From NCBI GenBank assembly GCA_029239875.1, contig JARBUD010000033.1, forward strand, positions 1-49,113: a stretch of 49,113 nucleotides of DNA. The letters run 5' to 3'. The notes beneath the pieces are model-generated. The model was given only the letters and a program-made list of their open reading frames with translations, made no database searches and was not told the origin of the DNA. Source of the DNA: Xanthobacteraceae bacterium. Its GTDB lineage: Bacteria > Pseudomonadota > Alphaproteobacteria > Rhizobiales > Xanthobacteraceae. A program made the position numbers and the translations under genes. Positions 8,292 through 16,159 of this stretch are shown here, piece after piece. The first letter of the stretch is position 1. Every line of letters starts with the position of its first letter.

Positions 8292-9662
8292 TCAGGTTTC
8301 GCGAAAACCCCTTCGCATAACGTTACGGAATGGCTCGGCAAGATAATCCAAGAAGGTCCGCTCCCGCGACACTATCAATACCTCTGCCGGCATGCCCGCC
8401 TGGAGTTCGATCAAATCCTTGAACTGCTCAAGCTCGCTCGGATTCACCTCCACCCTGGCAAGATAGTAGGTTTGACCCGTCGTCTGATCGACCATTGCAT
8501 CCGCCGAGACGGACTTCACCAAGCCGTCGATGCGTGGGAGCTCCCAGCGTGAGAAGGCGGTAAGATGAACCTGTGCGGGGAGTCCGGGATGCACGACATC
8601 CACGTCCACGGGGGAGATACGTGCTTCAATCAAAAGGGTTTCTTCGATCGGAACGATGTCGAGGATCGGGTCGCCAGCCTTGATCACGCCCCCTAACGTC
8701 TTGAAACGAAGATTGACGACGGTGCCGCTAATCGGTGCCGCGATCGTCGTTCGCGCCAGGACATCGCGAGTGAGCTGCAGCTTCTCCGTTACGTCGGCCA
8801 GCTCCACGCGGACCTTGTCCATCTGCTCGGAAACCTCGTTCTGCCGTTCGGCGTCGAGCGCGAGGAGCTGGACCTCCGTCTCGCCGATCTGTTGCTCCGC
8901 CCGCGAGATCATCCCGAGATACTCGCCGCGGCGACCCTCGATCTCGGCGCGGGCGCGCTCCAGGCTGAGTACCTCCGACTTGCGGATCAGCTCCTTCTGC
9001 AGGAGGTAGCGCTTGCCCTTCAGTTCCTCGGCGATCAGCTCGAGCTGCTGGGAGGTGGAGGCCGCCTGCGCCTCCAGCGCCTTGATCTGGTGCTGCGACT
9101 GCTCGATGCGTCGCTTGAGAATATCCCGCTGGCGTCGGTCCGAGGTCCGGCGCGTCTCGAACATGGTGCGCTGGCCATCGAGGACCGTCTTGAGCTCGTC
9201 TGACGTCCCGGTGGCCATCAACTCTGGCGGAAACTTGATCTCGACGTGTCCTTCCTGTTCGGCGGTCAGGCGCGCCCGCATGGCCAGCAGCGTACGGTAG
9301 CGGTGCAATTGCCCCCGCATGGCCGTGTCGGCCTGCACGCTTTCGAGCCTCACGAGCGTCTGACCGGCGACGATGCGATCGCCATCTTTCACCTCCAGGC
9401 CGGCAATTATGCCGCCCTCCAGATGCTGGACGACGCGTCGGCTGCCGTCCGGGCTGATCACGCCCGCGGCGACCGCGCCGCCGGCGAGAGGCGCCAGCGC
9501 GCCCCAGGCGAGGAATCCGCCGAGGAAGGTGAAGATCATTACGCTGCCCATCAATTTGGGGCCGCGTATGACGCGCCGGAAGGAAGCGGAATCGTCCGGC
9601 GTCAGGAGGCGCGGCGTTCCATAGAGATCCACCACGGCGACGGCTTTCGATGTTGAGCGCAT
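8292..9662 (-). CDS. HlyD-family adaptor of a type I secretion system
   Basis: A 456-residue periplasmic adaptor (membrane fusion protein) that links the ABC exporter in the inner membrane to a TolC-like outer membrane channel. It has a cytoplasmic N-terminus of about 35 residues, one membrane helix (V-M-I-F-T-F-L-G-G-F-L-A-W, about 41-53), then the biotinyl-lipoyl-like half motif V-V-Q-H-L-E-G-G-I-I (77-86) and K-D-G-D-R-I-V-A-G-Q-T-L. A long Gln/Glu/Arg-rich coiled-coil hairpin spans about 110-280, and the C-terminal beta part holds I-A-A-P-I-S-G-T-V and ends near R-G-F-R-E-T. It starts 15 bases after the ABC gene stop, so the two are one transcription unit. No TolC partner is in the window; a chromosomal one is presumably shared. 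Confidence 0.95.
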   Translation of the reverse strand: MRSTSKAVAVVDLYGTPRLLTPDDSASFRRVIRGPKLMGSVMIFTFLGGFLAWGALAPLAGGAVAAGVISPDGSRRVVQHLEGGIIAGLEVKDGDRIVAGQTLVRLESVQADTAMRGQLHRYRTLLAMRARLTAEQEGHVEIKFPPELMATGTSDELKTVLDGQRTMFETRRTSDRRQRDILKRRIEQSQHQIKALEAQAASTSQQLELIAEELKGKRYLLQKELIRKSEVLSLERARAEIEGRRGEYLGMISRAEQQIGETEVQLLALDAERQNEVSEQMDKVRVELADVTEKLQLTRDVLARTTIAAPISGTVVNLRFKTLGGVIKAGDPILDIVPIEETLLIEARISPVDVDVVHPGLPAQVHLTAFSRWELPRIDGLVKSVSADAMVDQTTGQTYYLARVEVNPSELEQFKDLIELQAGMPAEVLIVSRERTFLDYLAEPFRNVMRRGFRET

Positions 9663-9677
9663 GTCGACACCCTGTCC

Positions 9678-11441
9678 CTATTCAGCGGCTTCCGCCGTCA
9701 GGCGTTCCTGCCGTTCGGTCTCGGCCTGAACCTTCTCCGGTGCAGGCGGCTCAGACGCCGCGACCCGAAGGCGCTTCAGGATTTCGTCGCGGCTGCCGAA
9801 GGCTTCGATGCGCCCGTCGCGCAGCAGCAGGATCCTGTCGGCCTGGGCGATGGTCGACGGGCGGTGCCCGACGATGAGCAGCGTCGCGCCCCGACCCTTC
9901 ATCTCCTCGATCGCTGCCGATAGGGCGGCCTCGCCGGCCTGGTCGAGATTGGCATTGGGTTCGTCGAGCACGATCACCTTCGGATCGCCATAGACGGCGC
10001 GGGCGAGACCGATCCGCTGGCGCTGGCCGCCGGAAAGCCGCAGCCCGCCGTCACCGATCGCCGTGTCGTAGCCGTTCGGCAGCAACTGGATCATCTCGTG
10101 GGCGTGGGCCAGCATGGCCGCCCGGATCACCGCCGCCTCGTCCACGCAGTTCATGCGGGCAATGTTGTCGCGAATGGTGCCCGGGAAGAGCTCCGGTTCC
10201 TGCGGCAGGTAGCCGATGTGGGGACCGAGCTCGTCGGGGTTCCAGTGCCGCAGGTCCGATCCATCCAGCCGGATCACTCCGCCGGCCGGCTGCGCGACCC
10301 CGACCAGCAACCGGCACAGCGAGCTCTTGCCGCTGGCGGAAGGACCGATGACGGCGATGGCTTCCCCGGGAATGGCCTCGAAATTCAGGCCGTAGAGAAC
10401 CGGCGCCGTGCCGCCGGGCGGGCTGTATGTCACGCGCTGGATCGACAGGTGCCCCTCGGGAGCGGGCAGGCTGGTGCGGCGAGGCTCATCCGGAAGGCTC
10501 TGGAGCCGGGTCTTCAGGCGGTCATAGGCGATGCGGGCGGCAGAGAAGTTGCGCCAGGTCGCCATTGCCATCTCGACCGGCGCGAGCGCCCGGCCCAGCA
10601 GGATCGACGAGGCGATCATGACGCCGCCGGACACCTGTCCCTTCAGCACCAGATAGGCGCCGAGACCGAGGATGGCCGACTGCATGAACAGCCGCGCAAA
10701 CTTGGTGAAACCGAGGATTAAGGCGCCGCGATCGCTCGCCCTTTTCGAGGCACGCAGGCCGACGGAATTGGCCTGGCGCCAGTGGGTGGTGAGCGCCGGC
10801 AGCATGCCCATCGCGGACACCACCTCGGCATTGCGGATCGTGGTCTCGGCCTGCATCGTCGCGACGATCTGCGCCTGGTTGGCGGTCTGCAGGGCACGGC
10901 GGGTGATCGCCTCGTTGGCGAGGCCGAGCAGCAGCAGGATCGCGGTCGAGACGATCGCCAGAGTGCCGAGGGCCGGATGCAGCATCCAGATGAGAGCGAG
11001 ATAGACCGGCGCCCATGGCGCATCGAAGATAACGCCGAGGGCGGGCGAGGAGATCAGCGTCTGCACCTGCTGCAGGTCGCGCAGGGGCTGGGCGCCGGAT
11101 CCGTCGCCAAGAAGGCGGGAGCGGACCGAGTTCGCCAAGTAGACCGGGCCGAGGCAATCGGCCAGCCAGATGCTGATCCGCGTGGTCAGCATGGAGCGGA
11201 TGCTGTCGAGCATCCCGAACAGCAGCAGCGCCGCCGCCGCCATGATGGTCAGCATCAGCAACGTGTCGACGTTGCCGGTCACCATGACCCGGTCATAGAC
11301 CTGGAGCATATAGAGGGGCGATGCCAGCGTGAGCAGGTTGATCGCCAGGCTGAACAGCACCAGCGAGCCGAATGCCTGTCCACATTGAGACACGGCCAGG
11401 TCCAGGTCGGTCTCGGTATTGCGGCCGCGTCTATCGCGCAT
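9678..11441 (-). CDS. type I secretion ABC transporter (PrtD/HlyB-like, no C39 domain)
   Basis: An inner-membrane exporter of about 587 residues with a membrane domain of six helices (first at S-L-V-L-F-S-L-A-I-N-L-L) and one ATPase domain. The ATPase has Walker A G-P-S-A-S-G-K-S-S, a Q-loop in G-Y-L-P-Q-E-P-E-L-F, the signature L-S-G-G-Q-R-Q-R, Walker B V-I-V-L-D-E-P-N-A-N-L-D and the H-loop in V-G-H-R-P-S. There is no N-terminal peptidase domain, as in PrtD-type exporters of substrates with an uncleaved C-terminal signal. In-frame starts lie at 11459, 11447 and 11441; the GGGGGAG sequence sits at the best distance (9 bases) from 11441. It lies 60 bases downstream of the RTX gene and directly before the hlyD-like gene, so the three probably form one operon. 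Confidence 0.95.
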   Translation of the reverse strand: MRDRRGRNTETDLDLAVSQCGQAFGSLVLFSLAINLLTLASPLYMLQVYDRVMVTGNVDTLLMLTIMAAAALLLFGMLDSIRSMLTTRISIWLADCLGPVYLANSVRSRLLGDGSGAQPLRDLQQVQTLISSPALGVIFDAPWAPVYLALIWMLHPALGTLAIVSTAILLLLGLANEAITRRALQTANQAQIVATMQAETTIRNAEVVSAMGMLPALTTHWRQANSVGLRASKRASDRGALILGFTKFARLFMQSAILGLGAYLVLKGQVSGGVMIASSILLGRALAPVEMAMATWRNFSAARIAYDRLKTRLQSLPDEPRRTSLPAPEGHLSIQRVTYSPPGGTAPVLYGLNFEAIPGEAIAVIGPSASGKSSLCRLLVGVAQPAGGVIRLDGSDLRHWNPDELGPHIGYLPQEPELFPGTIRDNIARMNCVDEAAVIRAAMLAHAHEMIQLLPNGYDTAIGDGGLRLSGGQRQRIGLARAVYGDPKVIVLDEPNANLDQAGEAALSAAIEEMKGRGATLLIVGHRPSTIAQADRILLLRDGRIEAFGSRDEILKRLRVAASEPPAPEKVQAETERQERLTAEAAE

Positions 11442-11501
11442 GGACATGCACTCCCCCATTCGCTTGCCGCCCGAAGGAGCGGCTGCCCCTTGTTTGTTGC
11501 G

Positions 11502-14456
11502 TCAGGCGATCAGGTTGGGATCGACGAAGACATCCTGTTGCAGGATTTGGTTGGCGAAGGCCGATGCCGATGGCACGTCCGCCGTCGTTCCGACCAGGAC
11601 ATAGGTCGTGTGCGTCGTGCCGGAGAGGCGCAGCGCCAGGGTGGTGCTGCTGCCCGGCAGCAGCGTGAGCGCCGCGTTGGACAGGCTGTTGAGAAGGATG
11701 TCCTCGCCGGACTGGTAGTCGGCGATGACGTTGGTGCCACCCATTATCTGGAAGACGTCGGCACCGGCCGTGCCGCCATCGGAGATGCCGTCGCCGTAAA
11801 GGGTCTTGCTGCCGGAGCCGTTGGCCACCAGCAGGTCGGCCCCGCTACCGCCTCGCATCACGTCGTTGCCGGCGCCCGACACCAGCTTGTTGCCGGCGGT
11901 GCTGCCGAGCAGCGTATCGGTGAAGTTGGAGCCGATGATGGACTCGATCGTGTTGAGAATGTCGCCGGCGGCATGGCCGCCAGAGCCTACGGTGCCGACG
12001 GCAGGATTGGCCGAGAGCTGCACGGTGACGCCGGCATTGGAGGCCGAATAGTCGACCGTGTCGACGCCATCCCCGCCCACCAGCGTGTCGACGCCAAGGC
12101 CGCCGACCAGCCGGTCGTTGCCGGCGCCGCCGTCGAGGCGGTTGTCGCCGTCGCTGCCGGTAAGGACGTCGGCGAATGCCGAGCCGGTCAGGTTCTCGAT
12201 GCCGCTGAGCTGGTCGCCCTGGGCGTCGCCGCCCGAGCCGACCGTCGTGGCGGTGGCGCTGATCGCGACGGTGACGCCGCTCGCCGAGGTCGAATAGCTC
12301 GCCGTGTCGGTGCCGAGGCCGCCGATAAGCACGTCCGCGCCGCCCTGGCCGCGCAGCGTGTCGTTGCCCTCGCCGCCCTCCAGGCGGTTGGCGCTGGCGC
12401 TGCCCTGCAGGGTGTCGTTGAAGGCGGAGCCGATGACGTTCTCGATCTGGGCGATGATGTCGCCCTGGGCGTGGCCGCCGCTACCCTGGGTGGCCTGACC
12501 GGCAAGGTCGGTGAGACCGAGGCCCACGGCCGCGTTCGAGCCCGAATAGTCGATGGTGTCGACGCCGTCGCCGCCGATCAGCGTATCGGCCCCTTCTCCG
12601 CCGGCCAGCACGTCGTTGCCGGCGCCGCCATCGAGGCGATTGACGCCCGTCCCGGCGCGCAGCACGTCGTTGAAGGCCGAACCGATCAGGTTCTCGATGT
12701 TGGTGATCTGATCGCCCTCGGCGTCCCCGCCTGTACCGATCGTCGTCGCCGCCGGATCGATGGTGACGTTCACGGCGCTCGACGAGGTCGAATACTCGGC
12801 CGTGTCCACGCCGTCATTGCCGTTCAGCACATCGGCGCCGGCTCCGCCGACGAAGGTGTCAGCGAGTTCGCCACCGAGCAGCGTGTCGACGAAGGCGCTG
12901 CCGATGATCCGTTCGATGGATATCAGCGAGTCACCCTCGGCATCCCCGCCTGTTCCGGTACCGGCCGCCTGCGGATCGGCCACCGACGAATTGAGCTGGA
13001 TCGTGACGCCAGCCTCCGAGGTCGAATAGTCGGAGGTGTCGAAGCCACCCTGTCCGACGATGAGGTCGGCGCCGCCGCCGCCCTGGAAGCTGTTATTGGC
13101 GTTGTCGCCAGCGAGAATGTCGTCCGCCACCGAACCGATCAGGCCCTCGATGGAGCCGAAGGTGTCGCCCGCGGCGGCTCCGGAGGCCACATTGGCGAGC
13201 AGGTCGACGCCCACCGCGCCGCCGGCGGAATAGTCCGCCGTGTCGAAGCCGTCGCCGCCCTCGAGCTGGTCCGCACCGGTGCCGCCGTCCAGACGGTCAT
13301 CGCCCGCGCCGCCGGACATGATGTCGTTGCCCGAGCCGCCGAGCAGCACATCGTTGCCTGCTTCGCCGAAGAGCTGGTCGTTGCCGTCGCCGGCATTAAG
13401 GTCGTCATCGCCGTCGCCGCCATAGAGCAGATCGTTGCCCAGGGACGCGTTGAGCCAGTCATTCCCGCCGCCGCCACGCAGCGTGTCGTCGCCCATGCTC
13501 GCGATGAGCTGATCGTTTCCCTCGCCGCCGTCCAGCAGGTCGTTGCCATCACCGGAGGTGAGCAGATCGTCGCCCTGGCCGCCGTAAAGCTGGTCGTGGC
13601 CGAAGCCGCCGATCAGATTGTCGTCGCCGCCGCCGCCGAACAGCCGGTCGTCGCCGGAGCCGCCGTCGAGCGTGTCGTCGCCGCCCGCGACCGCATCGTT
13701 GACACCGTCGGGGATTCCGTCCCCGTCATCGTCGTCCGGAATGCCGTTGCCATCGACGTCGGTGATGGTGTCGCCGATCAGCAGGTCGTTGCCGTTATTG
13801 CCGCGCAGCGTGTCGTTGCCGAGCATGCCGACGAGCTGGTTGTCGAGATTGTTGCCCGACAGGATATCGTTCTGGCCGGAGCCGGTGAGGTTCTCGATGC
13901 CCAGCAAGGTGTCGCCGGTGGCGTCGCCGCCCGCGCCGCGGGTGGACTTCTGCGGGTCGAGATTGAGCGAGATGATGACGGCAGCCGACGAGGACGAGTA
14001 GACGGCCGTGTCGATGCCGTCGCCGCCGGTCAGCGTGTCGCCGCCTGCCCCGCCGATGAGGACATCGTTGCCCGCGCCGCCATTCAGCCGGTCCGTGCCG
14101 GCGCCGCCATCGAGAATGTCGTCGCTCTCGGCCGCGGTGAGCGTGTCGTTGCCATCGCCGCCGACGAGGAAATCGCCTCCCGTCGTGCCGGCGCGGACGG
14201 TGATCGTGTCGTTGCCGGCCAGACCGCGCACCTCGAACCGCCCGGAGGACGTGACCTGGACGGTATCGTTGCCGGTCGTCCGGCTGATCAATTGATAGGT
14301 GGGCGGCAATGTCGCTGTCATAGCCAGCGCAAGCGACGTAGGGGAGGATACCGCGCCGACGGGCCCCGTCGTTGCAGCGGCAAGCACTGCGGGAGCGGAC
14401 ATCTTCGACAATGAAGTCGAGGAATAACCTTTTGTTATCCTGATAGACGTTGCCAT
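11502..14456 (-). CDS. 984-residue RTX calcium-binding protein, type I secretion substrate
   Basis: Built almost wholly of RTX nonapeptides (G-G-x-G-x-D-x-L-x), which fold into calcium-loaded beta rolls outside the cell. Seven longer modules of about 85-100 residues alternate with the rolls; each begins D-T-x-x-Y-S-x-S, passes a G-x-G-G-x-A-x-G-D stretch and ends I-E-x-x-x-G-S-x-x-x-D-x-L. Around residues 230-255 sits an Asp-rich insert (D-V-D-G-N-G-I-P-D-D-D-D) resembling thrombospondin type 3 or EF-hand loops. The last 90 residues (from D-V-F-Q-I-M-G-G to P-N-L-I-A) lack RTX and match a C-terminal secretion signal region. No catalytic domain is visible, which suggests an adhesin, surface-layer or matrix protein. 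AGGAG lies 8 bases before ATG 14456. It is first of the RTX-ABC-HlyD operon. Confidence 0.93.
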   Translation of the reverse strand: MATSIRITKGYSSTSLSKMSAPAVLAAATTGPVGAVSSPTSLALAMTATLPPTYQLISRTTGNDTVQVTSSGRFEVRGLAGNDTITVRAGTTGGDFLVGGDGNDTLTAAESDDILDGGAGTDRLNGGAGNDVLIGGAGGDTLTGGDGIDTAVYSSSSAAVIISLNLDPQKSTRGAGGDATGDTLLGIENLTGSGQNDILSGNNLDNQLVGMLGNDTLRGNNGNDLLIGDTITDVDGNGIPDDDDGDGIPDGVNDAVAGGDDTLDGGSGDDRLFGGGGDDNLIGGFGHDQLYGGQGDDLLTSGDGNDLLDGGEGNDQLIASMGDDTLRGGGGNDWLNASLGNDLLYGGDGDDDLNAGDGNDQLFGEAGNDVLLGGSGNDIMSGGAGDDRLDGGTGADQLEGGDGFDTADYSAGGAVGVDLLANVASGAAAGDTFGSIEGLIGSVADDILAGDNANNSFQGGGGADLIVGQGGFDTSDYSTSEAGVTIQLNSSVADPQAAGTGTGGDAEGDSLISIERIIGSAFVDTLLGGELADTFVGGAGADVLNGNDGVDTAEYSTSSSAVNVTIDPAATTIGTGGDAEGDQITNIENLIGSAFNDVLRAGTGVNRLDGGAGNDVLAGGEGADTLIGGDGVDTIDYSGSNAAVGLGLTDLAGQATQGSGGHAQGDIIAQIENVIGSAFNDTLQGSASANRLEGGEGNDTLRGQGGADVLIGGLGTDTASYSTSASGVTVAISATATTVGSGGDAQGDQLSGIENLTGSAFADVLTGSDGDNRLDGGAGNDRLVGGLGVDTLVGGDGVDTVDYSASNAGVTVQLSANPAVGTVGSGGHAAGDILNTIESIIGSNFTDTLLGSTAGNKLVSGAGNDVMRGGSGADLLVANGSGSKTLYGDGISDGGTAGADVFQIMGGTNVIADYQSGEDILLNSLSNAALTLLPGSSTTLALRLSGTTHTTYVLVGTTADVPSASAFANQILQQDVFVDPNLIA

Positions 14457-14774
14457 AGTCGACGCTCCTGCTCGCTTCGCTGATAGCTGTCTGATAGCTG
14501 TACGAGATCAGGCTAATGCTTTTCGAACGCCGCCAACAATGGCTCTGTCGTGTAAGCAACTTTGGAGGTAGGCAAATCCACTTGTGGTAACGAGGGGTGC
14601 ACCTCTTTCGGCGTAAATGCCTACCTAAGCACCGCAACTCGCGATGTCGGAGAAAGCACCAGGGGTCGGCGCCACTCATCTGGCTACAAAAGAAAACGGG
14701 CTCCGGGGGGGTGTCCGGAGCCCGCAACTGCCGAAGGCCAAGCCGGGAATGGGGAACCCCGGCCGTTACTCCAC
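14457..14774. other. intergenic region with RTX promoter and a terminator
   Basis: About 320 bases separate the small acidic gene from the RTX gene. The part next to the RTX start carries its ribosome binding site and must hold its promoter, but I cannot place -35/-10 boxes with confidence. The left-hand gene is closed by the hairpin annotated at 14688-14724, so the RTX operon probably has its own promoter. Confidence 0.5.
14688..14724 (-). terminator. rho-independent terminator after the small acidic gene
   Basis: Arms CGGGCTCCGG (14697-14706) and CCGGAGCCCG (14715-14724) pair perfectly over 10 bases with an 8-base loop. Read on the minus strand, the stem is followed by TTTTCTTTTG. This is a strong intrinsic terminator for the gene at 14775-15083 and separates it from the RTX gene. 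Confidence 0.8.
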
Positions 14775-15083
14775 TCAGCCCACGGCAGAGTAGCCGGTCA
14801 GCGTGATGCTCGAATACTCGTCTTCGAGCGTGATCACCGCGAGGTTCACCTCGGTCGCGGTGTCCTCACCGATTGCCTGCACGTCGACCTGGAAGCCGGC
14901 CCAGTTGCCGTCGATGTCCACGCAGACATTGACCTCCGGGTCGACATTGTAGTTGCTCTCGTAGTCGACGGTGGTGTCGAAATCCACGGTCACGTCGAGA
15001 TTGAAGTTGTATTCGACGTCGAGATTCCACTCGAAGTCGCTGTCGCCGCCGCCGCCGCCGCCGTTGTGATCCCAATCAAACAT
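14775..15083 (-). CDS. small acidic protein with GEDT module
   Basis: A 102-residue, strongly acidic protein. The N-terminus has a glycine run and then alternating Asp/Asn/Val/aromatic residues (for example N-F-N-L-D-V-T-V-D-F-D), suggesting beta strands. Residues 60-101 form a 42-residue module, N-W-A-G-F-Q-V through A-I-G-E-D-T to L-E-D-E-Y-S-S, that aligns without gaps with the C-terminal module of the 534-residue protein at 16160 and closely with that of the 244-residue protein at 15266. There is no N-terminal signal peptide; secretion through the neighbouring type I system is inferred from context and from the acidic, low-Cys composition. ATG 15083 was preferred to 15095 because GGAG lies six bases before it. 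It has its own terminator. I do not recognise the family. Confidence 0.75.
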   Translation of the reverse strand: MFDWDHNGGGGGGDSDFEWNLDVEYNFNLDVTVDFDTTVDYESNYNVDPEVNVCVDIDGNWAGFQVDVQAIGEDTATEVNLAVITLEDEYSSITLTGYSAVG

Positions 15084-15265
15084 GACAGTCTCCATTTCCC
15101 AAGATCGGCAATGTCGCCGACACTGAAAATAGTATTTTTCATGATTGCCTTCATCAATTGCGCAATCGAGTTATAAACCCAATGGGTAGTAGGAGAATTT
15201 AAACAGATAGAAAAATAAACTTTTGTACTATATTTCAAAAAATGCAGCATTACCGAACAGAATAG

Positions 15266-16000
15266 TCATTCAATGCTGAGGATGACAGCAACCGTTGCGG
15301 TCGAGAGCTGATCCTCGACGGCAAGCCCGAAAAAATCGACAATCACAACCGTATTATCGGCAACCGCCGTGGCTGAGACGTCAAACAGGACCAGATTGTC
15401 ATCGATGTTGTAACTCGGCTCGTCTCCGGAACAGCCGCATGCGGGATCCTCCAACGGCTCCACCGTCAACGGCAGTCCCAGGGACGGCTCCGGCTCGAAG
15501 ACTTCGCCCCCTTCCGCCACTTCGCCTACGGGTTCACCAGCGGGGATGTCGTCGACGTCCATCGCGAAGAGCGTGCTCTCCGAGCTCGAATACCAGGCGG
15601 CCTGGTCGGGTTCCTGGACGTACTCGGTGACGGAAACATTCAGGGTGACGACCTGATCGGCATCGCCGACGAAATCCACGTAGGAATAGGCATTCGCATA
15701 GGTGCCGGGATCGCCCTCGCCGATCGCCAGGAAGTAGGCGGAACCGCTCGCGATCTGCACATTTCCATCGTCGCCGAGGAAGGCGGAGACCTCGGCCACC
15801 GCCAGCGTATCCTCGCCGACGGCGGTCGCGTCCCCGCCGATGGCCATGGACATGCCGCCCTCCTCGCCGGTCGACGGACCGGACTGCATGTCGGACGAGA
15901 GCGTGACCGAGTGGACGGCCTCTTCCTCCGTCACCGCCGATATTTCGGTGACGGCGACGTCAAACGTTTGGCCGACGCTCGAACTGACGGTGAATGACAT
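15266..16000 (-). CDS. acidic 244-residue protein with GEDT modules
   Basis: A very acidic protein (Asp, Glu, Val, Ala, Ser) with few basic residues and no signal peptide, a composition like type I secretion substrates. It shares a whole domain with the N-terminal 230 residues of the protein at 16160: M-A-I-G-G-D-A-T-A-V-G-E-D-T (52-65), A-I-G-E-G near 92, a S-S-x-E-S-T-L-F-A-M-D-V / P-A-G-E-P block (139-157), and the final unit N-L-V-L-F-D-V through G-L-A-V-E-D-Q-L-S (202-233). A Cys pair (C-G-C, 188-190) sits before that unit. It lies between two relatives on the same strand, 159 bases after the larger one and 182 bases before the smaller one. Function unknown; an extracellular beta-sandwich is my guess. 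Confidence 0.8.
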   Translation of the reverse strand: MSFTVSSSVGQTFDVAVTEISAVTEEEAVHSVTLSSDMQSGPSTGEEGGMSMAIGGDATAVGEDTLAVAEVSAFLGDDGNVQIASGSAYFLAIGEGDPGTYANAYSYVDFVGDADQVVTLNVSVTEYVQEPDQAAWYSSSESTLFAMDVDDIPAGEPVGEVAEGGEVFEPEPSLGLPLTVEPLEDPACGCSGDEPSYNIDDNLVLFDVSATAVADNTVVIVDFFGLAVEDQLSTATVAVILSIE

Positions 16001-16159
16001 GGCGCCTACCTGTAGCCGATTGCTGAATCTATTCGGTCAAGCGAAGCCCCTTGCAACGCTTCATTGGTATCTCATGCAAAGGAGGTGCGGCCGGAGCCGG
16101 TATATCTTAGGAAGTAATTGGACCTCGCTCGAATTACCTTTCCGGCCGAAGAGGGATGA

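Noticed and set aside
13682..13772. An Asp/Gly-rich insert considered as dockerin repeat
   Set aside because: Only one loop-like unit is visible and there is no dockerin pairing, so I describe it as a TSP3/EF-like insert of the RTX protein.
10782..14414. A 1210-codon open frame on the plus strand
   Set aside because: It is antisense to the RTX protein and ABC exporter, whose motifs are unmistakable; the high GC3 of those genes keeps the opposite frame open.
11502..14456. A repetitive pattern considered as CRISPR or tandem satellite
   Set aside because: The periodicity is 27 bases and codes for RTX nonapeptides; there are no identical repeats with unique spacers.
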